From the NCBI GenBank assembly GCA_030686995.1, contig CM060709.1:307291857-307355856 (forward strand): a stretch of DNA of 64,000 nt, written 5' to 3'. The notes under the pieces are model-generated. The model saw nothing but the letters and a program-made list of their open reading frames with translations, was not told the DNA's origin and made no database searches. This stretch comes from Artemisia argyi. Taxonomy: Eukaryota; Streptophyta; Magnoliopsida; Asterales; Asteraceae. The first letter of the stretch is position 1; each line of letters opens with the position of its first letter. Below, one piece after another: positions 40,976 through 52,049 of this stretch. The translations under genes and the position numbers were made by a program.

Positions 40976-42559
40976 ATGCTCTCAAGTCGTGGTTATTTTC
41001 CGTATTTCGGCCGCCAACTAGTCTTACCTTTCATGATTTCACCACCACCATTTCCAATCTCAAGCTGAAGCATATGCTCACATTCAACATGGACGTAATC
41101 ACCTCTTTTGCCATTGTTGCTCCCAGTTACGTAAGTGTGTGACTCTACCACACTGTCCTTCGTACACTCTCGGAGGTACTCTAAACTTATGCTAGCAAGC
41201 TCATAGTTCTCCTCAATAGTCTTTGGAATACTCTGCAATAGTAACCAAGTGCCTTAAATTAATTATCGTGGGATGAGTATAGTCGTATAGATATATGTTG
41301 TTCTTTCACATAATGTAAGATACAGAGTAATAAACTAGTTACCTCGAGGATCCACCCAACATATTTTGCATTGTTAACATGTTGGTTAATATCCAAATCA
41401 CTCCTACTTGGCTATATTTGAGCACACATGGGATCGGATCAAGAAGTTATAATGTAATTAGGAAAGCTGTAAACCATGCACACGTACATGTAAAAGAAAA
41501 CCAGACTAACCATTAAACCATTGCAAACATGGTCAACAATGCTCTCATCTCGTTTTGACCATTTTCTAGTATCTTGTTCGACAACAAGAGGTGCATCTAC
41601 AAAGTATGGATCAAGTTCAGCTCGAACTTCCTGTGGAAACTTGGATAACTTTCTTGTCTCTTTATTCATCATCAACCAAACACTGCAAGATAGCACAAGA
41701 AATATATATATGCCACGCCATCAACGCAAAAAGGTTCTTCCAGTTAATTAAGTAAAGTTTCAATCTATCTTCATATAGAAGATTAAAGCATTACCAAGAA
41801 GCTCTCACTAATATCTCGCCTGTTTTGCAATCAGAAAACACCCAATCGGAGGACATACCAATTCTACCAGAAGCACCTTTCCATGTATCGATTTGGACAA
41901 CATCACCCCTGTAATAAGTTCAATATGAAAAGTTTGCAATTGTGTAATTAAGCAATCAGGGTCGTTCCCGAATTTTCGGGACTTGGAGAAAAACCTCAAA
42001 ATAAAGCCCTAAAAAATAATGTTATATAAAATGTGCATGTAACTATTTTATTGGATGCAATGAAACTAATTACATAAAAAAGCGTTTATTCAAGCATTTT
42101 TTTTATGCAAACTTTTTTAGTCAGATCTTCATACTTAATTAAATACATATTTGGGGCCAAAATGATAAACACAAATATGATCTAGTATGCATAGACGACT
42201 CTTAATCTCCCGCTAGAAGTGTACTCGCTCGTTACGGCGGCGGGTAGCCGGTACCTTGTAACTAAATTTTTTTTAACACGTTTTTTGGTGACAATAATTT
42301 TATAAAAACTGGAATTTTACCTTCTAATAACTTCAAATAATGAAAACTATATTATATTAAAAGTAGAGAGTAAAAACATATGCATGCGATTTTTTTTTTT
42401 TTTTTTTTTTTTAATTTTATTAATTTTTATTTCAGAAAGTGTTTTAGGAGAGTATTTAAAAATTTATTATAATAACTTGTTTGATTTATACCATGTGGTT
42501 TATTAAATGTATTTTGCACCGAGGGTTTTTTTTTAGAGTAATAATTACCTTACTTCAAG

Positions 42560-42631
<72 letters not shown>
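42560..42631. repeat. (AT)n microsatellite in FATB copy 2 intron
   Basis: Pure AT dinucleotide run. A second run follows at 42786-42869. Confidence 0.95.
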
Positions 42632-42637
<6 letters not shown>

Positions 42638-42782
42638 TTAGCTACAATTTTAAGCTATTAAATGTGGGTCTCTGATTATTTTTGTGGGTCCTGATTTTTT
42701 TTTGTGTGTTCCTGATTCATTGTTAGTGTAATTTTTATGAAGGATTGTAGCCAATTGGCTACAAAAATTATAGCTAAGATAT

Positions 42783-42785
<3 letters not shown>

Positions 42786-42869
<84 letters not shown>
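42786..42869. repeat. (AT)n microsatellite in FATB copy 2 intron
   Basis: Pure AT dinucleotide run, 155 bp from the previous one. The segment between carries TTAGCTAC/GTAGC inverted words, so both runs may belong to one small inverted-repeat insertion. Confidence 0.95.
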
Positions 42870-42872
<3 letters not shown>

Positions 42873-43257
42873 TGTTCATGTGTTTTTTGATATCACATAA
42901 ACTTTTTCTTAATAAAATTATTAATATCACCGTAACTATCATGTGTTTTTTAATATCACTGTTCATTTTTATATGTAAAAAGGCTTAATATCACTCTTAG
43001 TTTTATAATATCATTGTTTCATAATATCATTAATATCACGGTAGGTCTCATAATCCAAAAAACAAAAAGTGCTCAAAAAATTCTAAATAAATAAAAAAAA
43101 TGAAAATAGACAATGATAGTAAGGATCGCTGAAAAGGAAAAGAAAAATCAATAAAATCGTTTTCATGGTCAATTGATACGATGATACTATCGTGTGTATG
43201 TGATTAGATCTGAATCAGATCTGGGCGGACGGCCCAGATTTGTACGTATGTCCGCAC

Positions 43258-43258
43258 G

Positions 43259-43301
<43 letters not shown>
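43258..43301. repeat. Poly(A) tract
   Basis: About 42 A in a row in the same intron. Possible retroposon tail. Confidence 0.8.
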
Positions 43302-43303
<2 letters not shown>

Positions 43304-43779
43304 GGCACCTGATCCTCACTAATATGTAGTTTAGATTAGATAATAAAAGAAAATCAAATACACAAAAAGTCATTATGATTTAGACATCTAAGTGTGTAAA
43401 GATGTCTAACAAATAATCAATTTTAGATATATTTTTTAATTAAAATATATCTAATGTTTTGCCTTTAAAAAGAATAGATATATTTTTACCTAACGTTTTC
43501 TATCTAAACGAGAAATATGGTACATATGATATGTATATAATTATACACTTGAGCAAAATTTTGGGTCCTTCAAACTTGGGGGCCTAGGCGACGTCCAACT
43601 TGTCCACCCTCGAGGGCGGCAACGAAGCAATGGCATGGTAACAAAGCTATTAGTTCCATACAACTTTTAATCCATATTGGCATATTGCTATAGTAATTGG
43701 TAAAACTAATACGGAGTATACTACATGCATGGAGAAAAAGAGTACGTGCATGATACCAAATTGGATAACGGTCCACAAC

Positions 43780-43938
43780 TGTTGAAAGGTTATGATTCCT
43801 TGATTTGCATTAATCTCAAAACCGTATATATTGATGACATGAGATGATTCTAGAGACTATGCATGGGCTAGGCCTAATATAATACAAATGGGCCATAATA
43901 CAAAACAATAACTAGAACTATGTAAATGTCATCTAATA
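43780..43938 (-). repeat. 3' LTR of the young Copia element
   Basis: 159 bp, apparently identical to 47995..48153. The POL stop codon (43933-43935) lies inside its first 6 bp. Confidence 0.92.
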
Positions 43939-46900
43939 CGCCCCCGCAGTTGGAGCGGGAGGAGGTTGGACGCTCAAACTGGATCTAAATTCTTCAAACA
44001 ACGCAGAAGGTAGACCTTTGGTGAAGATATCGGCATACTGATAGCGAGAGGGAACATGTAGAACGCGTACCTGACCAGCAGTAACCATGTCACGAACAAA
44101 ATGTATGTCTATCTCAATATGTTTTGTGCGCTGATGTTGAACCGGGTTTGCAGACAGATAAATGGCACTAACGTTATCACAGTAGACAAGTGTAGCAGAA
44201 GCTAACGGAGAATGTAGCTCACGAAGCAGATTACGAATCCATGCAGTCTCAGCCACAACGTTAGCAACACCCCTATATTCAGCTTCGGCACTGGAGCGTG
44301 AGAGGGTGTGCTGACGCTTAGATGACCAAGACAATAAATTATCACCCAGAAAGACACAATAACCTGAGGTAGACCGTCGTGTGGAGGGGCAACCTGCCCA
44401 ATCAGCATCTGTATAACCAACAAGAGAAGTAGTAGAAGAGGAGTATAAATGAAGACCAAAATCCAAAGTCCCTTGAACGTATCGCAGGATACGCTTAAGA
44501 GCAGCAAAATGAGGCTCCCGCGGATCGTGCATATAGAGACAAATCTGCTGAACTGCATAAGATATATCCGGACGTGTAAATGTGAGATACTGAAGCCCAC
44601 CTGCAAGACTACGATATAAAGTTGGATCCTGAACCGGAACACCTTCTGGACCCAGTTTAGACTCTGTATCAACGGGAGTCCGAGAAGGGTTACAATTGGC
44701 CATGTGAGCACGCTCAAGAAGCTGGAGAGCATACTGCCTCTGAGACAGAAACAACCCTGTAGAATGACGAACAGCAGAGATACCAAGAAAATAATTAAGT
44801 GCCCCAAGATCAGTCATGTCAAACTCACTATGTAAGGAACCAATAATCTGCTGAAGGAGAGCAGTAGAAGATGCTGTAAGAATGATGTCATCCACATATA
44901 TAAGTAAATAGGCAACCTCAGACCCCCGTCGATAAATAAATAGTGAAGAATCACATCGACTATGATAAAATCCAACCCTAGTGGCATAACCTGCAAACCG
45001 CTGAAACCAAGCACGAGGTGCTTGCTTTAGTCCATATAATGATCTCTTCAAAAGACAAACATGCTGAGGGTATCGAGAGTCAACAAACCCCGGGGGCTGA
45101 TGCATATAGACTGTCTCAGATAAATCACCGTTAAGAAATGCATTCTTAACGTCAAGCTGATGAATATGCCACTTGCGAGAGACAGCAAGGCTAAGAACAG
45201 TGCGAATGGTGGCCGGTTTCACAACCGGGCTAAACGTCTCATCACAATCAACACCAAGTTGCTGACTACTTCCATTAGCAACCAAACGAGCCTTATATCG
45301 GCTCAAAGTCCCGTCAGCATGAAACTTGTGCTTAAATAACCACATCGAGCGAATCAAATTAACATCTGAGGGCTTCGGTACAAGAACCCAAGTATCATTT
45401 TTAACTAACGCATTATACTCATCATACATAGCATTACGCCACTGAGGAACTCTTAAAGCGACAAAGGGAGATTTAGGTATAGGAGAAATGGATGAGGTAT
45501 GTAAAGTGAGACGATCAACGGGTTTGACAATGCCCGATTGAGACCTAGTGACCATGGGGTGAGTACGAGGGGGTTCGTTTACGGGCTGTGGTGAGTGGGT
45601 CGAGGCGGTGTTTGTTTGGTTGTTAGTGGGCGGTTGTTGGGGTGCTGTTTGAGTTGTATTAAGTGGTATGGTACTATCATTAGTAGGCTGCGGGGAAGTG
45701 GCAAAATTGGGCTGTTGTTGGGTGTGATAAACTGGGCTCGAAGTATTAGTAGAGCCTAGTGGGTTTGGGTATTGATGGGCTGTAGTTTGGGTTGCGGTAA
45801 TTGGTGATGGTTGGTTATTAGTGTACTGTGAAGAATGTGCGTTAATGGGTGGCTGTTGGGTTTGATGAACAGGGCTCGCGGCAGGCGGTGAGGTATGATG
45901 GTGAGGAGTGTTTTCGGTGGATAGAGGAGTGGGGGTTTCGTTTGGTGTTTGGGGAGGAGGTGGAGTGATAAGACCGTGGTTAAGGAGAGGGGAAGGTGCG
46001 GGATCTAAAAAGGTATATGTAGGTGGGGCATTGGGTGTCATGGATCGGTAGGGAAATTGGGTTTCATCAAAGGTGACATGTCTAGAGAGAATAATTTTAT
46101 TTGTTTCAAGATCGAGGCAACGAAAACCACGGTGATATGCGGGAAAGCCCAAAAAGATGCATGGGGTTGCTCGTGGTGCGAGTTTGTGAGGGGAGTGAAG
46201 GTGTGGGTAACAAAGGCACCCGAATATGCGTAATCGAGAGTAGTCGGGTTTTTTGTGAAAAAGTCGTGTGTAAGGGATTTCATTGTTTATGGCGGTTGAG
46301 GGTAGAAGGTTAAGGAGATATGTGGCCATGTGGAGGGCCTCGACCCAAAAGGTAGGTGGTAGGTGTGCTTGAAAAAGGAGGGTACGGATGACATTATTTA
46401 TTGTGCGGATCATTCTTTCCGCCTTGCCATTTTGTTGGGAGGTTTTTGGGCAAGAAAATCTAAGTTGTATACCATGTTTAGCAAAAAGTGTGTGGAGTCG
46501 GTTATTATCGAACTCACCACCATGATCACATTGGAAACTCTTGATTTCACATTTAAATTGATTTTTAACATAATTACGGAAATGTAAAAATTTATCGAAC
46601 ATGTCAGATTTAGAGCGTAGGGGATAAATCCACAAATAGTGAGAGAAATGATCAAGAAAGAGAACATAATATTTGAAACCACTAGAACTAATAATAGGAG
46701 AAGTCCACAAATCAGAATGAATAATATCAAAGCAATGTTTAACAATAGAATCTGAACTATGAAACGGAAGCTTCACATGTTTGCCAAGTTGGCAAGCATG
46801 ACAAACATGTGTAGACTTTTGGTTTTTACACGAAATAAAATGACGGGAAACAAGGGAGCGTAGCACTTCGTCACCGGGATGGCCGAGACGTTGATGCCAC

Positions 46901-47664
46901 GTGGAGGAACTTGTGGAGAGAAAGGCAGTAGGGATAGTTGATGGTTTGGTAACTGGATAGAGATCGCCCGAACTGTCACATCGAAGGAGGATGTGGCGAG
47001 TCAAGAAATCTTTTACAGAGAAACCAAAAGCGTCAAATTCAATAGTGCAATTATTATCCCTAGTAAACTGACGAACAGAAATAAGGTTTTTGATGATATT
47101 AGGGGTGACAAGTACATTATGAAGGTGAAGAGGGCGATGAATGGTAGGAATAATGCTATGGCCAGTGTTAGTAACGGGAATAGAATTACCGTCACCAACG
47201 TGAACAGATGGGTATAAACGTTTATTAAAAAGAGTACTTAAATTACTTGCGTTAGAAATTAAATGAGAAGATGCACCTGTATCCATATTCCAAGTTGGGT
47301 CTTGCTTAGTCATAGTGCTAAAAACACTAGGAAATGAAGTAGCTTGAGACGGGTACGAAGCGGGTGCGGGACCAAGTATACCTTTTGTGTTGGCGGGCTG
47401 GTGTTGGTATTTGGCTGGTGTTGGCGGGCTGATGTTGTGGGACTGATGTGGATATAATGTTGAGCGAGTGGGAAAGTTGGGTTGTGAAGCCCGTTGAGCG
47501 AACCGGTTATTGTAAAACCCGGGAGACACCCACGATTGACCAAAAGAATTACCAGACATTTTTCTGCTGTAACCTACTGTGATACCCGACTGATTATGTG
47601 AAACATACTGAGGGGCCATCTGGTTGAGCCAAGAAGGCTGTTGGATCACATGCGTAAATCCCAT
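43933..47664 (-). CDS. pol: Copia POL polyprotein (protease-integrase-RT-RNase H)
   Basis: 1243 residues from ATG 47662-47664 to TAG 43933-43935 with no break. The frame is open for another 46 codons upstream, without an ATG. Residues 1-125 are a Pro/Gln/Asn-rich GAG remnant. The aspartic protease motif DTGAS is at about 128-132. The GAG-pre-integrase zinc site is H-X-H (WHQRLGHPG) and C-X2-C (HVCHAC). The integrase DDE triad is in HSDLW, CDHGGEF and QNGKAER. RT has LDVKNAFLNGDL and the YVDD active site, and RNase H has YTDADWAG, SRSSAEAEY and CDNVSA. The order PR-INT-RT-RH defines Copia. Cis-competent POL with almost no GAG implies the particle protein is supplied by another element. Confidence 0.9.
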   Translation of the reverse strand: MGFTHVIQQPSWLNQMAPQYVSHNQSGITVGYSRKMSGNSFGQSWVSPGFYNNRFAQRASQPNFPTRSTLYPHQSHNISPPTPAKYQHQPANTKGILGPAPASYPSQATSFPSVFSTMTKQDPTWNMDTGASSHLISNASNLSTLFNKRLYPSVHVGDGNSIPVTNTGHSIIPTIHRPLHLHNVLVTPNIIKNLISVRQFTRDNNCTIEFDAFGFSVKDFLTRHILLRCDSSGDLYPVTKPSTIPTAFLSTSSSTWHQRLGHPGDEVLRSLVSRHFISCKNQKSTHVCHACQLGKHVKLPFHSSDSIVKHCFDIIHSDLWTSPIISSSGFKYYVLFLDHFSHYLWIYPLRSKSDMFDKFLHFRNYVKNQFKCEIKSFQCDHGGEFDNNRLHTLFAKHGIQLRFSCPKTSQQNGKAERMIRTINNVIRTLLFQAHLPPTFWVEALHMATYLLNLLPSTAINNEIPYTRLFHKKPDYSRLRIFGCLCYPHLHSPHKLAPRATPCIFLGFPAYHRGFRCLDLETNKIILSRHVTFDETQFPYRSMTPNAPPTYTFLDPAPSPLLNHGLITPPPPQTPNETPTPLSTENTPHHHTSPPAASPVHQTQQPPINAHSSQYTNNQPSPITATQTTAHQYPNPLGSTNTSSPVYHTQQQPNFATSPQPTNDSTIPLNTTQTAPQQPPTNNQTNTASTHSPQPVNEPPRTHPMVTRSQSGIVKPVDRLTLHTSSISPIPKSPFVALRVPQWRNAMYDEYNALVKNDTWVLVPKPSDVNLIRSMWLFKHKFHADGTLSRYKARLVANGSSQQLGVDCDETFSPVVKPATIRTVLSLAVSRKWHIHQLDVKNAFLNGDLSETVYMHQPPGFVDSRYPQHVCLLKRSLYGLKQAPRAWFQRFAGYATRVGFYHSRCDSSLFIYRRGSEVAYLLIYVDDIILTASSTALLQQIIGSLHSEFDMTDLGALNYFLGISAVRHSTGLFLSQRQYALQLLERAHMANCNPSRTPVDTESKLGPEGVPVQDPTLYRSLAGGLQYLTFTRPDISYAVQQICLYMHDPREPHFAALKRILRYVQGTLDFGLHLYSSSTTSLVGYTDADWAGCPSTRRSTSGYCVFLGDNLLSWSSKRQHTLSRSSAEAEYRGVANVVAETAWIRNLLRELHSPLASATLVYCDNVSAIYLSANPVQHQRTKHIEIDIHFVRDMVTAGQVRVLHVPSRYQYADIFTKGLPSALFEEFRSSLSVQPPPAPTAGAY

Positions 47665-47700
47665 ATTTGCGTACTCTTTTGAACAAGACAATTGATATCT

Positions 47701-47829
47701 ATACCAATCAATTAAACAATTGATACAAACCAAATATAAAAAGTCAACAATGGCTGTACACTTGGTAGGAATTGGTGTATCGAAGGTACCCTTATTTCTC
47801 AACCAATCAATTAAACAATTGATATAAAA
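47701..47829. repeat. Direct repeat in the Copia leader
   Basis: ACCAATCAATTAAACAATTG occurs at about 47702 and again at about 47801, about 100 bp apart. These short repeats lie where GAG would be and could mark the deletion or rearrangement that removed it. Confidence 0.6.
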
Positions 47830-47980
47830 TCAAATACTTCAACAATAGATTCAAGAATTATGTAGGTGAAAAATAGAAGGGAAAAAAAAAAAGGTTTTGT
47901 GAGATTGAAGAAACACAGTCGTGATGTATGATGGGGGATTTGGGATGAGAATTAGAGAGATTTTAGGAGAAAAATTAGAT

Positions 47981-47994
47981 GGCTCTGATTACCA
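47981..47994 (-). other. Primer-binding site of the young Copia element
   Basis: Minus strand TGGTAATCAGAGCC directly follows the 5' LTR. It is the initiator-Met tRNA-type PBS with one inserted A. Confidence 0.75.
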
Positions 47995-48153
47995 TGTTGA
48001 AAGGTTATGATTCCTTGATTTGCATTAATCTCAAAACCGTATATATTGATGACATGAGATGATTCTAGAGACTATGCATGGGCTAGGCCTAATATAATAC
48101 AAATGGGCCATAATACAAAACAATAACTAGAACTATGTAAATGTCATCTAATA
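47995..48153 (-). repeat. 5' LTR of the young Copia element
   Basis: 159 bp, apparently identical to 43780..43938. It borders the ACAAC duplication. Confidence 0.92.
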
Positions 48154-49069
48154 ACAACCACTTGCATCTTTGCCATCACCCAAATTAGGTTCTTCTTGCA
48201 CATCTCTGGTGTTAAACCTAAGCCATCACCCAAGCGACCAATTGCGTTCATATGATTAACTGATGTTTCCTGCGAATCCAGCTTGAGATTGTTAACTAAG
48301 AGCATGGACATACCAATGCATATATAGACAAATGAAATGTCACTTTGCTGCAATAGTTCCGTTAAAATACAAAGTAGCCATATTTACCTGCAGATAATTC
48401 ATAAGTGTTTCTATAGAAAGTGTTCGATCTGGCCCAATTTCATATGTTCTAATGTTAAAATTTTCTCGCAAAACAAAGCTATCCACCATTTTCCCCGTAC
48501 CAAGATTTGAAACGATGCTTGGGTTATGGATCTTTTGGTCGAGCATCATCGTTGGCTTTAAGAGACTAGTTCTAGCTGACGGATGGAGCTTGCTGCGATC
48601 TATAGCACAAACTCTCGTAGTATTTACCTTTTTAAGAAATTTTACTTGTGGACTCTGAAAAATGGCATCTTTTGTCTTGATAATTTGCACGTTGATGGTA
48701 CCTGGTATGCCTCGAAGACCACTTGATGTCATGTTATGGTATGAAAAATTAGAATTCGGAAAGAAAGATGCACTCATAGCCGTGCAACTAATTACTGTTC
48801 CTTCTTTAAATACTTATACAAGTTTTATGTAGTTATGCACCATAATCAGACCCCTACATTGCAAGTTGCATTGGGTTGAATCTATAGTCTATGCGAAGCT
48901 ACAGGAAAGAAGAAGAAAAAAATGGCCTTTATGTATTATGATCCATATGAAGCCATGCAATGGCCAAAGGGTAAAGCAACTAAAGTGCGGCCTCCGGATT
49001 TTTAAGGCCCCTTATTCTCTAAGGCACCATTATATATAAATTCGTCACTTATATTCTTTTGCATCGCCT

Positions 49070-49440
49070 TTAAGGCCTTGAAAAACTAAAATACCTTATA
49101 CGGTTTAGGATTTGAGGCCACATCGATTTTCATCTTTATACTTTAGGCCTAAAAACTATTAGCTAAATAACAAGTCCAACATTTTAGTTTTATAAAAAGG
49201 ACCAAGACCGTCTTTCAGGGTAATGTAAAAAAATGGATTAAGCTCATTTTAGTAATTTTTAGACCCCTCATTTACTAAAATACCTCATACAATTTAGGAT
49301 TTGAAGCCAAATTTGTTTTTATTTTTATTCTTTAGGCCTACAAACATATACCAAGTCCAACATTTTAGTTGTATCAAAAAGGACCAATATCGTATTTTAG
49401 GGTAATGAGAAAAAAATCGATTAATCTCATTTTAGTGTTC
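49070..49440. repeat. Imperfect two-copy tandem repeat, about 189-bp period
   Basis: CTAAAATACCTTATACGGTT at 49086 and CTAAAATACCTCATACAATT at 49275 begin parallel stretches that both contain AAGTCCAACATTTTAGTT and CATTTTAGT. Confidence 0.7.
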
Positions 49441-50012
49441 CAATTCTTAAAAACTAATAGATAGGATTGTAAATGAACTATAAGTTCAATGATCTGTGGA
49501 TGATTATTTTTATATGTTCTATGCTCGATCATGTATTTTTTTTTACTGTGTTAATAAATGAATACGAAGAAACTCTTTAAGTATTTATGTAGGGTTTGTT
49601 TAATAAAATATTCACGAATGAACATGTACAATCCCACTTGTTTCGGTTCAGTTCGCCGTCTTAGCTCTACTTCTAGTTCATCGAAACAACGACGTTTGGT
49701 TTCTTTATTTGTCACCTTGTTTTTCAATCATCAACCGGTTCTCAATTTACTAAGCGTTCATGTTTTCTAGTTAGACGTAATATTATTTCGATCACTTTAC
49801 TAAAAACATAGCAAATAATCGAAAAGTCCTCAGTTTTGAACTTTGCTTTAGGCCTCGATAAGGCTTGAGCCGCCCTTGTTTGAAGCTAAAGCTAGGGTGA
49901 CAGAAATTAGAGTCATTAGACGAAGGTAACAAATTCTGCTTGTTGAAATTTTGTGCATGCAAGTACCACTTTTTTTTTATGAAACTTTACTGGTCCACTC
50001 ATTTAATTTGTA

Positions 50013-50062
<50 letters not shown>

Positions 50063-50579
50063 TTAATACATATGAATATATGATTGAACATTACAAGAAA
50101 AGTAATCAATTTTTAAATCTCATATAAACTTTACAAACCATCAAAAAGAAATGCAATAAAATTGAGAGTGTGATCTAAATAATGTGTAGAGAAATTCGTA
50201 CAAATCATTTTCCTAAAAAGTGAAAATTCTTATTAGTAGATTATTTATTTATTTATTTTGCTATTTAGAGTTATTTTATTCCACAAAATAAAGGCATATG
50301 TAGAGTTATGTATGATTTTCTCTAGCCTATTATGATTTGTAGTCACGTAGAAGCACATCAAAATCAAAGTAGTGCACAAATTTTTTTCCTGTATACAATT
50401 TATTAAATATGGAACATTCCCCTATGTTTTAGTTTTATTAGCATGGAATATTTTAAGTCAAAGTTGTGTTATATGAAAAGAATTTAGCCTTTACTTTATA
50501 AAAAGAGCTAGTGAGGTACTAGTTACAATGTTATTATAACTAAAACTAGATCAAATCAAACCGAACCAAACATGTTAAA

Positions 50580-50750
50580 GTGGGGTGTGCACGGTTCGGT
50601 TTGGGTCGGTTTTTGGCTAAAACCAAAACCGAACCGAATATTTCGGTTTTTATAAAACCCAAAACCGAAACCGTTCGGTTTTTGGCGGTTCGGTTTTTTC
50701 GGTTTATCATCGGTTTTGGTTCGGTTTTTCGGTTTCTAACCGTTTATATT
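50580..50750. mobile_element. CGGTTT-rich hAT-like MITE fragment
   Basis: Begins GGGGTGTGCACGGTTCGG and is packed with AACCG/CGGTT words, the pattern of hAT MITEs near their ends. No partner end or target duplication was found. Confidence 0.4.
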
Positions 50751-51327
50751 TGGGCATGGCAAATTTATAGCAAAAAACTTGTATTACGTATAAAATTGGT
50801 TATTCTTATTTACTTTTTTCTTGTCAATGTAAGCATAATAATGTTTATTTCATAATTCTATAATTACACATATAGATAAGACACACACACATGCAAGTGA
50901 ACATACACATAGTATGATCATCGTTATATATTTATTGATATATTCTCAAGTAAACACAAGACATGACAAACACGCATATAAACATAAACATTATGATAAA
51001 TATTTTATAAATCTACCCACAAAATGAATACGAGTTTATAAATTTGATTTATTTAGTTATTTATTCATATTATATTAATTATATATTATTAACAGTTAAA
51101 GATGTAAAAGACGGGAATAGATTAATTAAAAGAAAAATTAAAATGAGAATAGTAAAAAGTATCTTTTAGCGATATATTTTAAATAAGAGTAAAATTTAAT
51201 GGAAAATGCATTTATTTTTATATTGCATTTGAACTGAGATTATGGTTACTTCTCACATTTCTCATTTGATGGTAACTCCGTAAAAAACTACGGTTCAATA
51301 TCCCCTTATTATATCGATTATTAAAAA

Positions 51328-51895
51328 TGATAGCTTATCAATATTAGTGATTCAAGCCCACTAATCATACGCTCAAATCAAGCTCATTATCAAAGTCCAT
51401 CAACACTTGATGGAAGCCCGGCTTAAATCCCAGACCATGTCTGACATGGTAAAACCTCTCAGGTCAGACTGAGAATGACAGTACTACTACTCCTCAACTG
51501 TCACTAGCAGTTAAGATGTACCATCTGACACTGCACAGTGGAGACGTACGACAAGCACCACTATGTACGAGCAAAAGGACGAATAACACCTGTCTTCCTT
51601 GTTTGCTCTCGGATGATCAACATCTTGCTCTCTACCAACCGTTGATCATCCCCAAAGGGTTTGTCTCTAAACCCTGCAAACCTCTCTATAAAATGAGAGA
51701 AACACACAACTTCACAAGTTTCACACATTTGGGCCAATATTGCCTCACAAGAGTGTAGTGTGGTTCTTGTTTAAGTGTTACCCGAGCTTCTTAATCTATA
51801 TCAATCTTATCGGGTTCTTAACATTCAATACGAGAAACCAAACAACAAACCATTCCTATCCCATCTCTAAATCGATTTACATACCATACGTGAAT
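51328..51895 (+). repeat. Probable LTR of a Tat-type gypsy element
   Basis: It runs from about TGATAGCTTATC to just before TTGCCATCCGTGGGGAC, which resembles the Tat/Ogre primer-site region (TTGGCGCCGTCTGTGGGGA). A TATA box, CTATAAAATGAG, is present at about 51686. The borders are approximate, because no second copy is in the window. Confidence 0.5.
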
Positions 51896-51969
51896 ATGTT
51901 GCCATCCGTGGGGACATGATAATAAATAGTCAAAAATTTCTCGAAAATTTTCACCTATTTTCACTCATT

Positions 51970-51972
<3 letters not shown>

Positions 51973-52018
<46 letters not shown>
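51973..52018. repeat. Poly(A) tract
   Basis: A run of about 45 A within the gypsy leader. Confidence 0.85.
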
Positions 52019-52020
<2 letters not shown>

Positions 52021-52049
52021 ACATTAAACCACCAGTTTCTTGGTCAAAC

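Larger units (their letters stand above)
43780..48153 (-). mobile_element. Copia LTR retrotransposon, young, POL intact but GAG largely missing
   Basis: 4374 bp flanked by ACAAC (43775-43779 and 48154-48158). The two 159-bp LTRs (43780..43938 and 47995..48153) show no difference that I can see, so insertion was recent. In element orientation the LTR reads TATTAGATG...TTTCAACA, i.e. TA...CA rather than TG...CA in both copies. PBS is complement(47981..47994) and PPT complement(43939..43949). One long frame encodes protease to RNase H. Only about 330 nt separate the PBS from its first ATG, so the UBN2-type GAG and zinc knuckle are absent. It sits in exon 2 of FATB copy 2. Confidence 0.9.
40993..48777 (-). 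pseudogene. FATB: FATB-type acyl-ACP thioesterase copy 2, interrupted by a Copia element
   Basis: Second plastid thioesterase gene. Exons (minus): 48388..48777, exon 2 in two parts 48154..48269 and 43757..43779, then 41795..41908, 41511..41682, 41343..41411, 40993..41232. The Copia insertion (43780..48153) splits exon 2 just before the DRYP motif and duplicates ACAAC. Without it every intron is GT-AG and the frame is open, about 372 aa. Residues about 1-80 are Ser/Thr/Lys-rich, as a plastid transit peptide; SDLDINQHVNNAKYVGW and LEYLREC carry the catalytic Asp, Asn, His and Glu-Cys. Intron 2 also holds two (AT)n tracts and a poly(A) run. The gene is presumably non-functional in this allele. 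Confidence 0.88.
48778..51327. other. Upstream region of FATB copy 2 and gene-free DNA
   Basis: It contains the presumed FATB promoter, an imperfect tandem duplication (period about 189 bp, 49070-49440), a poly(T) tract (50020-50057) and a CGGTTT-rich hAT-like fragment (50580-50750). No gene is recognised. Confidence 0.4.

Noticed and set aside
44202..44807. Second protein overlapping Copia RT
   Set aside because: Hydrophobic out-of-frame shadow of the RT/RNase H coding sequence.
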